Counted from the first letter of the stretch, positions 1-15,769 are shown. The stretch: DNA of 64,000 bases from Polynucleobacter sp. AM-25C3 (GCF_018882335.1 NZ_JACVOS010000011.1:1-64000); one strand, 5' to 3'. Translations and numbers: made by a program. Notes: generated by a model from the letters alone, not told the origin.

Positions 1-76
1 ATATGGAGTCTTCTCGGGTACAGGCCCTAGAAAACCCATTTGGTCCCAAAGTATTGGGGATGTGATTGGTAAAGGT

Positions 77-121
77 GTAAACCATGTGGTCGGTACCGGA
101 CGTAAAGCATGTGTCCGGTAC
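77..121. repeat. Two imperfect 20-bp direct repeats with an embedded inverted repeat
   Basis: Positions 77-96 and 102-121 match at 17 of 20 bases (each begins GTAAA, contains CATGTG and ends CGGTAC) with a 25-bp period. Overlapping them, GTACCGGAC at 93-101 and GTCCGGTAC at 113-121 form a perfect 9-bp inverted repeat. The block ends 14 bp from the 3' end of tRNA-Asp. Arrays of short transposase-binding repeats like this occur at the ends of IS21-type and related elements, so this may be the tip of an element lying to the left. That is inference: no transposase is in the window. The first 76 bases show no convincing gene. Confidence 0.5.
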
Positions 122-135
122 GTACCAAACTTACT

Positions 136-212
136 TGGCGGAGCGGACGGGACTCGAACCCGCGACCCTCGGCGTGACAGGCCGATATTCTAACCAACTG
201 AACTACCGCTCC
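136..212 (-). tRNA. tRNA-Asp (GTC)
   Basis: The minus strand folds as a complete cloverleaf. The 7-bp acceptor stem pairs GGAGCGG with CCGCTCC, the T arm has GGTTCGAGTCC, and the anticodon loop CTGTCAC carries GTC. The discriminator is G and CCA is encoded (TGG at 136-138 on the plus strand). It is the last of three tRNAs behind gltX and is probably co-transcribed with tRNA-Ala and tRNA-Glu. Confidence 0.97.
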
Positions 213-269
213 AAGTACATCGATTGCTACTTGTGTCACTTCTTACTACTCACAACTAGCCAAAAATTT

Positions 270-345
270 TGGCGTCCCCAGGGGGATTCGAACCCCCGTA
301 CTCACCGTGAAAGGGTGATGTCCTAGGCCTCTAGACGATGGGGAC
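270..345 (-). tRNA. tRNA-Glu (TTC)
   Basis: Minus-strand cloverleaf of 76 nt. The acceptor stem GTCCCCA pairs with TGGGGAC, the anticodon loop contains TTC, the T arm has GGTTCGAATCC, and CCA is encoded. It sits in the middle of the Ala-Glu-Asp cluster, directly downstream of the gene for its own synthetase, gltX. Confidence 0.97.
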
Positions 346-389
346 CTGGACTACTACTTAAAACTAAGTGCTACTCTATTTTAAATGCT

Positions 390-465
<76 letters not shown>

Positions 466-511
466 GTAATCTCGCTAAACAACTACAAGACATTCAAAAC
501 AACAATCCAAG

Positions 512-541
512 ATTTTATCCTATTTTTGTAAGGAAGCGCAA
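512..541 (-). promoter_or_regulatory. Putative sigma-70 promoter of the tRNA Ala-Glu-Asp cluster
   Basis: Read on the minus strand, TTGCGC (536-541) and TAAAAT (512-517) are separated by 18 bp and sit about 47 bp upstream of tRNA-Ala, just after the gltX stop. Both boxes match the sigma-70 consensus at four or five of six positions. It would let the tRNAs be transcribed independently of gltX. Sequence match only. Confidence 0.45.
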
Positions 542-549
542 ATTCTGCA

Positions 550-1953
550 TTAGACGACCTTGGAAAGCCTTTCCACAGCCTCATCCTTACCCAAAACAAC
601 CAAGACAGAATCAATGGCTGGTGTCTGTGTGGTGGCAAATAATGCGTAGCGAACAGGCATTGCTAAGGCTGGCATTTTGATCTGATGCTTAGCCAATACT
701 TCTTTAAAAGCTGCTCCATAAGCCGCTTTTGTATGTTCTGCGGATTGAATTGCTTCGATCAAATCCTTTAGCGCCGGAATAATTTCCGATGGAATGTTTG
801 CGGCAATCTGTTCGGAGTTATGAGTAGGCGCTGGGAGATAGAAAAGTTTGGCACCCTCTGCAATTTCAATCAAGGTATTGGCTCGATCTTTTAAGAGCGC
901 TACCACTTGAATAAAGTCAGGGCCGTTTTCAGTATCAATACCCAGCTCATGCGCAAATGGTTTTGTTGCCTCCGCCAAAACTACGGGATCGGCATTCTGA
1001 ATATATTGATGATTGAGCCAAAGCAATTTCTCTGGATTGTGTTGTGCGGGTGACCTTCCTAGACTATCTAAATCAAACCAATTTACAAACTGCTCTTTGG
1101 TAAAAATCTCAGCATCACCATGTGACCAGCCTAGTCTCGCTAAGTAATTTAAGATTGCCTCAGGCAAGTACCCTGCTTTTTGATAATCACGCACACTCAT
1201 TGCGCCATTACGCTTACTCATCTTTTCACCAGAGTCATTGAGGACGGTTGGCAAATGGGCGTATACCGGCGGAGTTCCACTAAGGGCTTTAAGAATATTG
1301 ATTTGGCGTGGCGTATTGTTTACGTGATCGTCGCCACGAATAACGTGGGTAATGTTCATATCCAGATCATCGACAACCACGCAGAAGTTGTAGGTTGGCG
1401 TGCCGTCAGGACGAGCAATCACTAAATCATCGAGCTCATCATTGCTAATCTCAATTTTGCCTTTAACCGCATCATCCCAGATCACGGAACCACCAATTGG
1501 GTTTTTAAAGCGAATCACCGGTAAAACACCCTCTGGTATTGCTGGAAGTGTTTTACCTGGCTCAGGTCGCCATTGGCCGTTATAGCGAGGCTTTTCTTTA
1601 TTAGCCATTTGCTGATCACGAAGCCGATTCAACTCCTCTTCGCTCATATAGCAAGGATAGGCAAGGCCAGCATCGAGCATCTGCTTAACAACCTCACGAT
1701 AGCGATCAATGCGTTGCATTTGGTAAATCGGGCCTTCGTCTAAATCCAAGCCAAGCCATGCCATGCCTTCAATGATGACATCTACTGCTTCTTGGGTAGA
1801 GCGCTCTAAATCGGTATCCTCAATTCGTAAAATGAAGTCACCTTTGTTATGGCGGGCAAACGCCCATGGATACAAGGCGCTGCGGAGGTTGCCCAAATGG
1901 ATAAAGCCCGTTGGACTGGGGGCGAAACGTGTACGTATATGCATAAAAGACAT
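550..1953 (-). CDS. gltX: Glutamate--tRNA ligase
   Basis: Charges tRNA-Glu with glutamate in the cytoplasm (class I aminoacyl-tRNA synthetase). The 467-residue length is normal for the family. The HIGH-type signature appears as FIHLG at residues 17-21 after APSPTG, and the KMSKR loop is at 244-248. The zinc cysteine cluster of the E. coli enzyme is not apparent; only a lone CY pair near residue 101 remains, as in many GltX proteins. Two ATG starts are possible, residue 1 (1953) or residue 4 (1944); the first is used. The gene is divergent from hslO with about 70 bp between them and is followed by the tRNA cluster containing its substrate, tRNA-Glu. Confidence 0.97.
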   Translation of the reverse strand: MSFMHIRTRFAPSPTGFIHLGNLRSALYPWAFARHNKGDFILRIEDTDLERSTQEAVDVIIEGMAWLGLDLDEGPIYQMQRIDRYREVVKQMLDAGLAYPCYMSEEELNRLRDQQMANKEKPRYNGQWRPEPGKTLPAIPEGVLPVIRFKNPIGGSVIWDDAVKGKIEISNDELDDLVIARPDGTPTYNFCVVVDDLDMNITHVIRGDDHVNNTPRQINILKALSGTPPVYAHLPTVLNDSGEKMSKRNGAMSVRDYQKAGYLPEAILNYLARLGWSHGDAEIFTKEQFVNWFDLDSLGRSPAQHNPEKLLWLNHQYIQNADPVVLAEATKPFAHELGIDTENGPDFIQVVALLKDRANTLIEIAEGAKLFYLPAPTHNSEQIAANIPSEIIPALKDLIEAIQSAEHTKAAYGAAFKEVLAKHQIKMPALAMPVRYALFATTQTPAIDSVLVVLGKDEAVERLSKVV

Positions 1954-2021
1954 TATCTCAGGTCAGCTTTGAATTTTGCCATTTAGCACCCGAATGCTCA
2001 AAAAAGTGGATACTTTCACTT

Positions 2022-2987
2022 ATGAATGAATTACTTGTATTTATATGTGATGGCGCCCCAGTCCGCGGGGAAATTGTTTCCATTAGCAGCGCTTGGCAGG
2101 CTGTTTTGGAGCGTCGCAACGATCCACCCGTAGTTAGGCGCATTCTCGGTGATTTTGTTGGCGCTGCCACCCTTCTCAGCGCCAGTCTCAAGTTTGACGG
2201 AACCTTGATTATTCAAGCTCAAAGCAAGGGCCCCATTCAGCTTCTCGTGGTGGAATGCAAGTCTGACCTCACCATGCGGGCTACGGTAAAACTGTCTGTT
2301 GATGCATCTACAATTAATCCGGATGCCACCCTAGGTGAGCTATTAGATGCCGACAATACAGGCCGCCTCGTTATCACCCTGGATCCATCTGATCGTCAGC
2401 CAGGGCAACCCCCTTACCAAGGTATTGTGGCCCTTCAGGAGCATCGTGGAACTGTGATTAAGCCAGTTACCAGCGCAGCCGAAGCGATTGCGCTGTATAT
2501 GCAAAATTCCGAACAGCTTGACACCCGCATTTGGTTGGCATCAAACGATACCCATGTAGGCGGCCTCCTTTTGCAACGCCTGCCGGATTCTGGTGGGCAT
2601 GCGCATTTAGATCCTCAACTCGCAGCTGAGGGCTGGTCACGCATCCAGACTTTGGGCGAGACCATCACCAATGAAGAGTTACTCACCCTTCCTCCAGAAA
2701 CTATCTTGCGACGCCTCTTTTTAGAAGAGTCTGCAGAAAATGGCGTACGCAGTTTTCCACCCCGCCCCGTGCATTTTTCATGTCGTTGCTCACGCGCTAA
2801 GGTTGCGGATGTGCTTAGAATGCTTGGAGAGCAAGAAGTTGAAAGTATTCTGGCTGAGCAAGGTGCCGTTGAGACTGAATGTGATTTTTGTGCAAAAGCC
2901 TATCGCTTTGATGCGGTAGATTGCAGGCAGGTATTTAAAACTGATTTATTGGCAGACGCTACAAGACCGCCATCTAGCGGGCATTAA
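2022..2987 (+). CDS. hslO: Redox-regulated chaperone Hsp33
   Basis: Holdase chaperone switched on by oxidative unfolding in the cytoplasm. The protein has 321 residues, a little longer than the E. coli form (292). The C-terminal zinc redox switch is complete: C254-x-C256 and C287-x-x-C290, a spacing of 30 between the pairs, which fits the family's CxC-x(27-32)-CxxC pattern. The N-terminal HSP33 fold starts with MNELLVFICDGA and has the typical RGE and GAATLLSASLKF segments. It stands alone, divergent from gltX and convergent with ftsB, whose end is 10 bp beyond its stop. Confidence 0.96.
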   Translation: MNELLVFICDGAPVRGEIVSISSAWQAVLERRNDPPVVRRILGDFVGAATLLSASLKFDGTLIIQAQSKGPIQLLVVECKSDLTMRATVKLSVDASTINPDATLGELLDADNTGRLVITLDPSDRQPGQPPYQGIVALQEHRGTVIKPVTSAAEAIALYMQNSEQLDTRIWLASNDTHVGGLLLQRLPDSGGHAHLDPQLAAEGWSRIQTLGETITNEELLTLPPETILRRLFLEESAENGVRSFPPRPVHFSCRCSRAKVADVLRMLGEQEVESILAEQGAVETECDFCAKAYRFDAVDCRQVFKTDLLADATRPPSSGH

Positions 2988-2997
2988 GTAGCGGTGA

Positions 2998-3324
2998 TTA
3001 TTGCTTGGTAGTTGCTGGCTTTACGCCGTCAGCAGCATTAGCCGCCGATTTTTCAGCTGGCAAAATCTGGACAAAGAATTCACCATCCTTGATCATTCCA
3101 TGTTCAACTCGGGCCCGCTCTTCGGTGGCTCGTGTGCCGTCTTTTAAATCTTTAACATCGCCGGTTAACTTAGCATTACGCAAGCTGAGCAGGCTATTTT
3201 TGGCCTGCTGTAGCTCGAGCTGTTTTTCCATCTCATACACTTTTAGCCATCCACCCTTACCCAACCAAAGTGGGTACTGTATTGCGATGAGCAATAGCAG
3301 CATAGAGTAGATGACAATCCGCAT
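2998..3324 (-). CDS. ftsB: Cell division protein FtsB (septum formation initiator)
   Basis: A bitopic inner-membrane protein of 108 residues that joins FtsL and FtsQ in the divisome. Visible features are one N-terminal transmembrane helix (about residues 3-20), a short periplasmic linker rich in Trp and Gly, and a heptad-rich coiled coil (about 28-70) with KNSLLSLRNAKL. An Ala/Lys-rich tail follows. It lies 20 bp after eno, the classical eno-ftsB order of proteobacteria, which supports the call. It probably shares the pyrG-kdsA-eno transcript. Confidence 0.93.
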   Translation of the reverse strand: MRIVIYSMLLLLIAIQYPLWLGKGGWLKVYEMEKQLELQQAKNSLLSLRNAKLTGDVKDLKDGTRATEERARVEHGMIKDGEFFVQILPAEKSAANAADGVKPATTKQ

Positions 3325-3345
3325 AAAAAATAGAGTTGCTAGGTA

Positions 3346-5530
<2,185 letters not shown>

Positions 5531-5539
5531 TTCGATCTC

Positions 5540-7591
<2,052 letters not shown>

Positions 7592-10177
7592 ATGCTAGAA
7601 GCTTACAACGCCCAAGTTGCAGAACGCGCAGCCCTTGGAATTCCAGCCCTCCCCCTGACTAAAGATCAAACGGCCGAACTGGTTGGTTTGTTAAAAAATC
7701 CTCCTAAAGGCAAAGAGGCGGAGTTGGTTGAACTGATTACGAACCGGGTACCTGCCGGTGTTGATGAGGCTGCCAAAGTAAAAGCAGAGTTTTTGGATGC
7801 TGTTGCCAAAGGCACAGAAAAATCCCCATTGATTTCACGTATTAAAGCAACGGAACTCTTGGGTACGATGCTTGGTGGTTACAACATTAAGCCTTTAGTT
7901 GAATTGCTCTCTGATGCTGAGTGCGCAGCTACTGCAGCAGCTGCATTGAAAAAGACCTTATTGATGTTCGACTATTTCCATGACGTTCAAGAATTAGCGG
8001 AAAAAGGGAACTCACTGGCTAAGGAAGTATTGCAAAGCTGGGCTGATGCCGAGTGGTTTACAAGCCGTCCTGCTGTTCCAGAGAGCATGAAGCTCACGGT
8101 CTTCAAAGTAACCGGTGAGACTAATACGGACGATTTGTCCCCTGCCCCTGATGCCTGGAGTCGCCCAGACATTCCATTGCACGCAACTATCATGTTGAAA
8201 AACCCACGTCCAGGCATTGAGCCAGACGAGGCTGGTGTGCGTGGCCCAATGAAGCAAATTGAAGCCCTCCAGAAAAAAGGTAATCAAATTGCTTACGTTG
8301 GTGACGTGGTCGGCACAGGCTCTTCACGTAAATCTGCAACGAACTCCGTGTTGTGGTGGACAGGCCAAGATATTCCATTTGTTCCGAACAAACGTTTTGG
8401 TGGTGTTTGCTTAGGCACCAAAATTGCTCCAATCTTCTTCAACACCATGGAAGATGCTGGCGCGTTGCCAGTTGAGCTAGATGTTTCCGATATGAATATG
8501 GGCGACGAAATTGAATTGCGTCCATACGAAGGTAAAGCCTTTAAAAACGGCAAAGAAATCGCTGCTTTCTCACTCAAGTCACCAGTGATTTTGGATGAAG
8601 TTCGTGCAGGTGGACGTATTCCTTTGATCGTAGGTCGCGGACTCACAGCAAAGGCTCGCGCAGCCCTTGGCCTACCAGCCTCTACTGAATTCCGCATCCC
8701 TGTTAGCCCACCTGATAACAAAAAAGGTTTCAGCTTGGCGCAGAAGATGGTTGGTCGTGCTTGTGGTCTCCCAGAAGGTCAAGGCGTACGCCCAGACACT
8801 TATTGCGAGCCACATATGACTACAGTCGGCTCACAAGATACTACCGGCCCAATGACACGCGATGAGTTAAAAGACCTTGCTTGCTTAGGCTTCTCCGCTG
8901 ACTTAGTAATGCAATCGTTCTGTCATACATCGGCATATCCAAAACCGGTAGACATTCGCACTCACCATGAGTTGCCAGCATTTATGACTAACCGTGGCGG
9001 CGTTGCATTGCGTCCTGGTGATGGTGTGATTCATAGCTGGTTAAATCGTTTACTCTTGCCTGATACCTGCGGTACTGGTGGCGACAGTCATACCCGCTTC
9101 CCAATCGGCATCTCATTCCCTGCTGGCTCTGGTTTAGTTGCTTTTGCTGCTGCTACTGGCGTAATGCCATTGGATATGCCTGAGTCTGTATTGGCTCGCT
9201 TCAAAGGAAAAATGCAGCCTGGCATCACTTTGCGTGATTTAGTCAATGCAATTCCTTTGTATGCCATCAAAAAAGGTTTGTTAACTGTTGAAAAACAAAA
9301 CAAGAAAAATATTTTCTCTGGCCGCATCTTAGAGATCGAAGGTTTGCCTGATCTGAAAGTTGAGCAAGCATTTGAATTGTCTGATGCTTCAGCTGAACGC
9401 TCTGCTGCTGGTTGTGCAGTTCAATTAAGCAAAGAGCCAATCATTGAATACATGCGCTCCAACATTACTTTAATGAAGTGGATGATTGCAAACGGCTACG
9501 AAGACAAGCGCACCCTAGGTCGTCGTATCAAAGCAATGGAAGCATGGATTGCTAAGCCTGAATTGCTTAAGGCTGATGCCAATGCTGACTACGCTGAGAT
9601 CATTGAAATCGATATGAGCGAGATTAAAGAGCCAATCTTGGCCTGCCCTAATGACCCAGATGATGTGAAGTTCTTGTCTGAAGTTTCTGGCGAGAAAATC
9701 GATGAAGTATTTATCGGCTCTTGCATGACTAACATTGGCCACTTCCGTGCAGCAGGTCAAGTTCTTCAAGGTAAAAAGGATATGCCTACCCGCTTATGGG
9801 TAGCTCCTCCAACCAAGATGGACCAGATGGTTCTGACTGAGGAAGGCTACTACGGAATACTAGGCGCTACTGGTGCTCGTATGGAGACTCCAGGTTGCTC
9901 ACTCTGTATGGGCAACCAGGCACAGATCCGTAAAGGCTCTACTGCAGTATCTACTTCAACACGTAACTTCCCGAACCGCTTAGGTATTGATACTCGTGTG
10001 TATTTGGCTTCTGCTGAGCTTTCAGCGGTTGCAGCACTCTTGGGTCGCCTACCTACTCCGAAGGAATATTTCGACCAAGTGGAATCATTGAATGCCAAAG
10101 CTGGCGAAGTTTATAAATACATGAACTTTGACAAGATTAAGTCATTCAGCGATGTTGCTGATACCGTGACAATTTAA
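7592..10177 (+). CDS. acnB: Aconitate hydratase B (bifunctional 2-methylisocitrate dehydratase)
   Basis: Isomerises citrate to isocitrate in the TCA cycle; AcnB proteins also rehydrate 2-methylaconitate in propionate breakdown. With 861 residues it is almost the length of E. coli AcnB (865). The order is AcnB-type: an N-terminal HEAT-like helical domain (to about 160), the swivel domain, then the catalytic domains. The 4Fe-4S cysteines are C711 (in GSCMTN) and C769 and C772 (in GCSLCMGN), matching E. coli 710, 769 and 772. It is monocistronic, with its own long upstream region and a terminator immediately after. Confidence 0.98.
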   Translation: MLEAYNAQVAERAALGIPALPLTKDQTAELVGLLKNPPKGKEAELVELITNRVPAGVDEAAKVKAEFLDAVAKGTEKSPLISRIKATELLGTMLGGYNIKPLVELLSDAECAATAAAALKKTLLMFDYFHDVQELAEKGNSLAKEVLQSWADAEWFTSRPAVPESMKLTVFKVTGETNTDDLSPAPDAWSRPDIPLHATIMLKNPRPGIEPDEAGVRGPMKQIEALQKKGNQIAYVGDVVGTGSSRKSATNSVLWWTGQDIPFVPNKRFGGVCLGTKIAPIFFNTMEDAGALPVELDVSDMNMGDEIELRPYEGKAFKNGKEIAAFSLKSPVILDEVRAGGRIPLIVGRGLTAKARAALGLPASTEFRIPVSPPDNKKGFSLAQKMVGRACGLPEGQGVRPDTYCEPHMTTVGSQDTTGPMTRDELKDLACLGFSADLVMQSFCHTSAYPKPVDIRTHHELPAFMTNRGGVALRPGDGVIHSWLNRLLLPDTCGTGGDSHTRFPIGISFPAGSGLVAFAAATGVMPLDMPESVLARFKGKMQPGITLRDLVNAIPLYAIKKGLLTVEKQNKKNIFSGRILEIEGLPDLKVEQAFELSDASAERSAAGCAVQLSKEPIIEYMRSNITLMKWMIANGYEDKRTLGRRIKAMEAWIAKPELLKADANADYAEIIEIDMSEIKEPILACPNDPDDVKFLSEVSGEKIDEVFIGSCMTNIGHFRAAGQVLQGKKDMPTRLWVAPPTKMDQMVLTEEGYYGILGATGARMETPGCSLCMGNQAQIRKGSTAVSTSTRNFPNRLGIDTRVYLASAELSAVAALLGRLPTPKEYFDQVESLNAKAGEVYKYMNFDKIKSFSDVADTVTI

Positions 10178-10210
10178 GCATCAATCAATCCCCGAAGTTT
10201 GGGGAAACAA

Positions 10211-10239
10211 AAAAGGCGATCAGTTGATCACCTTTTTTC
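10211..10239. terminator. Bidirectional intrinsic terminator between acnB and the SpeE-like gene
   Basis: AAAAGGCGATCA and TGATCACCTTTTTT form an 11- to 12-bp stem with one mismatch and a short loop, flanked by an A run on the left and a T run on the right. It therefore works in principle for both convergent genes. Confidence 0.85.
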
Positions 10240-10252
10240 TTATCCAAATAAT

Positions 10253-11029
10253 TTAGATGTTGAGTTTATTTTCTTGATGAGCGTTCTCACGGTTTAAGCC
10301 GGAAGCCCAGGTATTGGTCGGCAGCCCCGTCTTTTCAAGAATCAATTTAGCGCGCTTAGAAACCTCTTTCCACTCCACATCAAGTTGCGGTCCTTTAAAG
10401 GCAATCGCTACAACATTGCAATCATGGGATTCCGGAAATAAGAGCACGCGATTATCAAATGCTTCACAGATGTTATTCAGATTCAGGTCAAAACTCTTAT
10501 GACGCGAGAACAGATTCACAGTCAAAACGCCGGGTGACTTCAAAATGTCATAGCAGCCTTGATAAAAATCTAAAGAGCTGGCAGCGGGTCCATCGCAAAT
10601 GGCATCGTATAAATCTACCTGGACTGCGTCAAAATAATTGTGATAATGAGCGTTTTGTACGAATGCCTTGGCATCGGTCTGCAAGGTTTCTAGGCGACGA
10701 TCATCATCAGGCGTGAAGAACATACTGCGTGCAGAAACAATCACCGCAGGATTTAGCTCTACTACAGTGGTTTTCACTGCCGGGCAATAACGATGTGCAA
10801 ACTTGGTTAACGCACCAGTTCCTAGGCCCAGTTGGGCAATCCGCATGCCAGGCTTAGTTTCCAGAAAAAGAAGCCAGGCCATCATCTGCTGGTTGTATTC
10901 CAAATAGATTTCATCTGGATCTCGAATGCGCATGGCACCCTGAATCAGCTCGCTACCAAAATGGAGATAACGAACGCCCCCACTTTCAGAAAATGTGACC
11001 GGCTCCATGGCCAAAGATGAGTCTGACAT
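10253..11029 (-). CDS. Spermidine synthase-fold protein (SpeE-like)
   Basis: A 258-residue Rossmann-fold protein of the spermidine/spermine synthase superfamily. The SAM/dcSAM-binding motif LGLGTGALTKF lies near residue 65, followed by the acidic ELNP strand end and the DLYDA segment that corresponds to the catalytic aspartate region. It lacks much of the small N-terminal beta domain of true SpeE (about 285 residues), so it may be a fused or divergent methyl- or aminopropyltransferase. The substrate cannot be called. It starts 3 bp after the purL stop and is probably translated from the purL transcript. Confidence 0.75.
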   Translation of the reverse strand: MSDSSLAMEPVTFSESGGVRYLHFGSELIQGAMRIRDPDEIYLEYNQQMMAWLLFLETKPGMRIAQLGLGTGALTKFAHRYCPAVKTTVVELNPAVIVSARSMFFTPDDDRRLETLQTDAKAFVQNAHYHNYFDAVQVDLYDAICDGPAASSLDFYQGCYDILKSPGVLTVNLFSRHKSFDLNLNNICEAFDNRVLLFPESHDCNVVAIAFKGPQLDVEWKEVSKRAKLILEKTGLPTNTWASGLNRENAHQENKLNI

Positions 11030-11032
11030 GAA

Positions 11033-14000
11033 TTATTTAGCCCAGACTCTAGCGTTACGGAATAGGCGCATCCAAGGGCTGGCACCATCTGGAGTGTCCA
11101 ACCACGCCTTAGGCGCCCAACTCATCTGCACAGCCCTAAATACACGCTCAGGATGCGGCATCATCACTGTAAAGCGACCATCAGGCGTAGTCACCCCTGT
11201 TAAACCGCCAGGAGAACCATTGGGATTCATTGGATAGGTTTCAGTAGGATTGCCTTTGTGATCCACAAAACGCAGAGCCGCTAAACCTAGTTTCTGTAGC
11301 GCGTCTAAATTACCTTGCTGGCTAAAGTTGGCAAAGCCTTCACCGTGAGCAATGGCGATTGGCAGTTGACTGCCTGTCATGCCTTGCGTAAAGATCGAAG
11401 GCGAAGCCATTACTTCAGCCATAACCAAACGAGCCTCGTATTGCTCAGACTGATTACGCGTAAATTTAGGCCAAGCCTCAGCACCAGGAATAATTCCCGC
11501 TAAGTTGCTCATCATTTGGCAACCATTACAGACGCCTAGCGCAAAGCTATCTTGGCGATTAAAGAATGTGGAGAACTGATCGCGCAATTGGGCGTTAAAG
11601 AGAATGGTCTTTGCCCAGCCCTCGCCCGCACCCAATACGTCTCCATAACTAAATCCACCACAAGCCACTAGGCCACGGAAATCATCTAACTTCGCTTTTC
11701 CAGAAAGCAGGTCTGACATATGAACGTCGTAACTATCAAAACCAGCCCAGTTCATGGCATAAGCCATCTCTACGTGGGAGTTAACGCCCTGCTCGCGCAA
11801 GATGGCCACTTTAGGGCGAGCATTCTGATTAATGAATGGCGCCGAAATATCTTCAGCAACATCAAAGCTAAGCTTTGGAGACATGCCAGCATCAGCAATA
11901 TCATCTAATAAAGAAAATTCACTATCGGCACAATCGGGGTTGTCACGCAAGCGCGCAATCTGATAGCTGGTATTGGCCCACATCTTCTGCAATACCTCGC
12001 GAGGCTCAGCAAAGATATTTTTAGCATCACGCCAAATTTCAATGCGGCCATTGGTATTGGGCTTCGCAATCACATGACTATAGGCGCTAAGACCCAGCTT
12101 ACGCAGAACCGCGAATACCGCATCACGGTCTGCTTTACGAATCTGAATGACAGCGCCGAGTTCTTCATTGAATAAAGCGCGCAAAGTTTGCTCGTGACGT
12201 CGTCCAGATACTTGCTGTGCCCAGTTCTTTGCATCACCCCAATCTGCCTCTTGTCCAACATCGACAGCAATCATGTCTACGTTCATCGAGATACCGGTGT
12301 GAGATGCGAAAGCCATCTCAGCGATGCAGGCAAGTAATCCACCATCTGATCGATCGTGATAGGCCAGCAACTTATCTTCTTTACGTAACTCAATCAAGGC
12401 GGCTGCTAAGGCCTTGAGATCTTCTGGATGATCTACATTGGGAGCCGATTTACCGGATTGATTAAGCACTTGAGCCAGAATGCTTCCAGCCATACGGTTC
12501 TTGCCGCGACCCAAATCAATCAAGATTAATTCAGTTTCTAGGGGAGAACCAGACTCATCTTTCAGCTTTAGTAATGGTGTTGTGGTTTTGCGAACATCTT
12601 GTACTGCTGCAAATGCAGAAATAATCAATGAGACTGGTGAAACTACCTTCTTAGCCTGGCCGCCTTCTTGCCATGCGGTAGCCATGGATAAAGAGTCTTT
12701 ACCAACTGGAATTGAAATTCCCAGAGCAGGACATAAATCCATGCCAATTGCCTGCACTGAGTCATAGAGCTTTGCGTCCTCACCAGGAGCGCCACATGCC
12801 GCCATCCAGTTAGCAGACAACTTGACATCTTCAAGACGACGAATATCGGCCGCCAGCAAATTGGTGATCGCCTCACCGACCGCCATCTTGGCAGCAGCAG
12901 GCGCATCAATAACAGCCAAGGGGGTACGCTCACCCATCGTCATGACTTCACCGCGATAACCCTTGTAATCCATCAGCGTGACTGCGCAGTCAGCAACCGG
13001 CACCTGCCAGGGCCCTACAAATGGATCGCGCGCATTCAGACCGCCAACAGTGCGATCCCCAATAGTGATTAAGAAGGATTTACTAGCAACAGTCGGTTGT
13101 TGTAAAACCCAGGCGATGCATTGAGCTAAATCGGCATCAGTCACATCAAGCTCGTCAAAGCTTTGCGCTACACGCTTCACATCGCGGTGCATGCGCGGCG
13201 GCTTACCAAGCAATACTTCCATTGGCATATCAATTGGCAAGGAGGCATCACTACCAGCAACTTCTTTGTTATCACTCAGTTGTAATTGACGCTCAGTGGT
13301 GGCCTCACCAACTACGGCAAATGGGCAACGCTCGCGCTCGCAGAGAGATTGAAATAAATCTAAATCCTTAGCCTCGATTGCGAGTACGTAACGCTCTTGA
13401 GACTCGTTACACCAGATTTCTGCAGGACTCATGCCACTTTCTTCAAGCGGCACTTTACGTAATTGAAATTGCGCACCTAAGCCTGCGCCATCCGCAAGTT
13501 CAGGGAATGCATTAGATACACCACCAGCACCTACGTCATGAATAGAAACAATCGGATTATTTTGACCCATAGCAATACAAGAATTAATTACTTCTTGCGC
13601 GCGACGTTCCATTTCTGGATTGCCACGTTGTACAGAGTCGAAATCCAAATCAGCTGTATTGGTGCCTGTTGTAACAGAACTACCGGTTGCCCCACCCATA
13701 CCGATGCGCATACCGGGGCCACCCAATTGAATAAATAAGTGCCCCGCTTTAATTTGTTTTTTCGCGGTGTGAATAGAGTCAATGCTACCGATACCGCCAG
13801 CAATCATGATGGGTTTGTGATAACCGCGACGCACCCCTTCTAGGGTTTGCTCAAATACGCGGAAATACCCGCCCAAAATCGGACGACCGAATTCATTATT
13901 AAATGCGGCGCCACCCAATGGGCCATCAATCATGATTTGCAGCGGCGTAGCAATACGCTCAGGCTTGCCATACTTCTCGCTTTCCCATGGCAAATCTGTG

Positions 14001-15067
14001 CCTGGGATATTCAGATTAGATACTGAGAAGCCCGTAAGACCTGCTTTAGGTCGGCCGCCAACACCAGTGGCACCTTCATCACGAATCTCGCCACCAGCGC
14101 CTGTAGATGCGCCAGGAAACGGCGCTATTGCTGTTGGATGGTTGTGTGTCTCCACCTTCATCAGGGTATGGACTAAACGCGTATCTTTTTCGTAGAGACG
14201 ATCTTGACCTTTTGGAACCCAGGTTTCTGACTCGCAACCCACCATCACAGCGGAGTTGTCAGAGTAAGCAACGATCGTACCTTCAGGTTGTAGTTGATGC
14301 GTATTGCGAATCATCGCAAATAAGGATTTTTCCTGATCATCACCATCGATAGTCCAGCTCGAATTAAATATCTTATGACGGCAGTGTTCACTGTTCGCTT
14401 GAGCAAACATGATTAACTCTACATCGCTAGGATTACGCTCTAAGCGGATAAAATTCTCAACTAAATAAAGCACTTCATCTTCTGACAGCGCAAGACCTAA
14501 TTCTTGATTGGCTTTATCTAGAGCTGCCCTGCCTTCTGTAAGCACGGCGATTCGGACAAAGGCTCGATCAGGAAGAGATTGATATAAGGCACTCGCTTCG
14601 TTTGCATCAGAAATAACCGCCTCGGTCATTCGATCATGCAAGGCGGCTAATACCAATTGCTCTTGTTGTGCGCTGAGGGATTTTTTACTTTGCCACCCGT
14701 ATTGAACTCCGCGCTCAATACGTAAAACATGAAGACCACATTGGCGAGCAATATCGCTTGCTTTGCTTGCCCATGGAGAAACTGTTCCAAAACGGGGAAT
14801 CGCAATAGCGGATTGTTTTTCAGCAGCCTTGCTAAATAAGGAGCCGGTTACATTGATCTGAGATAAAAAAGGTTGTCCGTAAGTCAGCAGACTTTCGAGG
14901 ACACCCCTATCTTTGGAATTGAGTTCAGACTCAGACCAAATGAAATGAAGGTATTGAGCCTCAATAGACTCAAGTTGAATTCCTTGGGCGGCGAGCGAGG
15001 CTAAAAGTCGCTGTTGGCGGAAGGCTGAGAGGGCATTTGCCCCGGGCAAGCAACAGAATGATGACAT
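11033..15067 (-). CDS. purL: Phosphoribosylformylglycinamidine synthase
   Basis: Fourth step of de novo purine synthesis: FGAR, glutamine and ATP to FGAM. The 1344-residue single-chain form is the large proteobacterial type. It has an N-terminal PurS-like domain, the linker, two AIRS-like FGAM synthetase repeats ([12 protein letters not shown], then the degenerate second half) and a C-terminal glutamine amidotransferase with the nucleophile C1180 in GVCNGCQMM and the PHPERVFR His-Glu site. The ABC ATPase gene ends 21 bp upstream, and the SpeE-like gene follows within 3 bp. Confidence 0.98.
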   Translation of the reverse strand: MSSFCCLPGANALSAFRQQRLLASLAAQGIQLESIEAQYLHFIWSESELNSKDRGVLESLLTYGQPFLSQINVTGSLFSKAAEKQSAIAIPRFGTVSPWASKASDIARQCGLHVLRIERGVQYGWQSKKSLSAQQEQLVLAALHDRMTEAVISDANEASALYQSLPDRAFVRIAVLTEGRAALDKANQELGLALSEDEVLYLVENFIRLERNPSDVELIMFAQANSEHCRHKIFNSSWTIDGDDQEKSLFAMIRNTHQLQPEGTIVAYSDNSAVMVGCESETWVPKGQDRLYEKDTRLVHTLMKVETHNHPTAIAPFPGASTGAGGEIRDEGATGVGGRPKAGLTGFSVSNLNIPGTDLPWESEKYGKPERIATPLQIMIDGPLGGAAFNNEFGRPILGGYFRVFEQTLEGVRRGYHKPIMIAGGIGSIDSIHTAKKQIKAGHLFIQLGGPGMRIGMGGATGSSVTTGTNTADLDFDSVQRGNPEMERRAQEVINSCIAMGQNNPIVSIHDVGAGGVSNAFPELADGAGLGAQFQLRKVPLEESGMSPAEIWCNESQERYVLAIEAKDLDLFQSLCERERCPFAVVGEATTERQLQLSDNKEVAGSDASLPIDMPMEVLLGKPPRMHRDVKRVAQSFDELDVTDADLAQCIAWVLQQPTVASKSFLITIGDRTVGGLNARDPFVGPWQVPVADCAVTLMDYKGYRGEVMTMGERTPLAVIDAPAAAKMAVGEAITNLLAADIRRLEDVKLSANWMAACGAPGEDAKLYDSVQAIGMDLCPALGISIPVGKDSLSMATAWQEGGQAKKVVSPVSLIISAFAAVQDVRKTTTPLLKLKDESGSPLETELILIDLGRGKNRMAGSILAQVLNQSGKSAPNVDHPEDLKALAAALIELRKEDKLLAYHDRSDGGLLACIAEMAFASHTGISMNVDMIAVDVGQEADWGDAKNWAQQVSGRRHEQTLRALFNEELGAVIQIRKADRDAVFAVLRKLGLSAYSHVIAKPNTNGRIEIWRDAKNIFAEPREVLQKMWANTSYQIARLRDNPDCADSEFSLLDDIADAGMSPKLSFDVAEDISAPFINQNARPKVAILREQGVNSHVEMAYAMNWAGFDSYDVHMSDLLSGKAKLDDFRGLVACGGFSYGDVLGAGEGWAKTILFNAQLRDQFSTFFNRQDSFALGVCNGCQMMSNLAGIIPGAEAWPKFTRNQSEQYEARLVMAEVMASPSIFTQGMTGSQLPIAIAHGEGFANFSQQGNLDALQKLGLAALRFVDHKGNPTETYPMNPNGSPGGLTGVTTPDGRFTVMMPHPERVFRAVQMSWAPKAWLDTPDGASPWMRLFRNARVWAK

Positions 15068-15088
15068 CCCAAGATTATAAGGTTTTGA

Positions 15089-15769
15089 TTAAGCTAAGCG
15101 CCCGCCTTGAAGGCTCAATTGACGTCCGCACCGCGCAGCCAAGGCTGGATCATGGGTCACCAAAACTAGGGTAGAAGAATTCTCCCGATTTAGCTCAAAA
15201 AGTAGCTCAATTACCCTATTGCCACTGGCCTCATCAAGGCTTCCGGTAGGCTCGTCTGCAAAAAGGATGGCAGGTCTATTAATAAAGGCACGAGCCAAAG
15301 CAACGCGCTGCTGCTCGCCCCCAGAGAGAGTTTTAGGGAAATGATTTGCTCTGTCAGTTAAGCCAACCTTTTCAAGCCATTGGCCAGCAGACTGTTTTGC
15401 CTCTGCCTGGGAAAGCCCTGCAATTTCCAGTGGCAGCATCGCATTCTCCAAGGCCGTTAGATGGGGCAGCAATTGGAATGATTGAAATACAAAGCCAACA
15501 GACTTGCCGCGTAAACGAGCTCTGCCATCCTCATCCAATAGATTGAGGTTTTGACCCATCAAATCAATTTGTCCTTGTGTTGGAAGGTCTAAGCCGGCCA
15601 ATAGGCTCAATAAGGTGCTTTTTCCAGAACCAGATGCTCCGACAATTGCCACACTTTCACCTTGCTCAATCTGAAAGCTAATGTCGTGCAAAATAACTAG
15701 GTCACCGTCCGACGTATTAACTAGCTTGCCCACCTGTTTGGCAGCAATAGATTTAGACTGGTTGTTCAT
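15089..15769 (-). CDS. ABC transporter ATP-binding protein, LolD/YbbA type
   Basis: An ATPase of 226 residues from the MacB/LolD/FtsE family. Walker A is GASGSGKST (about 39-47), the Q-loop segment VFQSFQLLPHLTALEN, the signature LSGGEQQRVALARA, Walker B ILFADEPTGSLD and the H-loop LVTHD are all present. In many proteobacteria this gene (ybbA) stands divergent from tesA and is followed by a large permease (ybbP). Here the order is tesA-divergent but the next gene is purL, so the permease partner is not in view. The two start codons are only 25 bp apart. Confidence 0.88.
   Translation of the reverse strand: MNNQSKSIAAKQVGKLVNTSDGDLVILHDISFQIEQGESVAIVGASGSGKSTLLSLLAGLDLPTQGQIDLMGQNLNLLDEDGRARLRGKSVGFVFQSFQLLPHLTALENAMLPLEIAGLSQAEAKQSAGQWLEKVGLTDRANHFPKTLSGGEQQRVALARAFINRPAILFADEPTGSLDEASGNRVIELLFELNRENSSTLVLVTHDPALAARCGRQLSLQGGRLA

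Noticed and set aside
27..326. Open frames across the tRNA cluster on both strands
   Set aside because: They cross tRNA-Asp and tRNA-Glu and have no family features.
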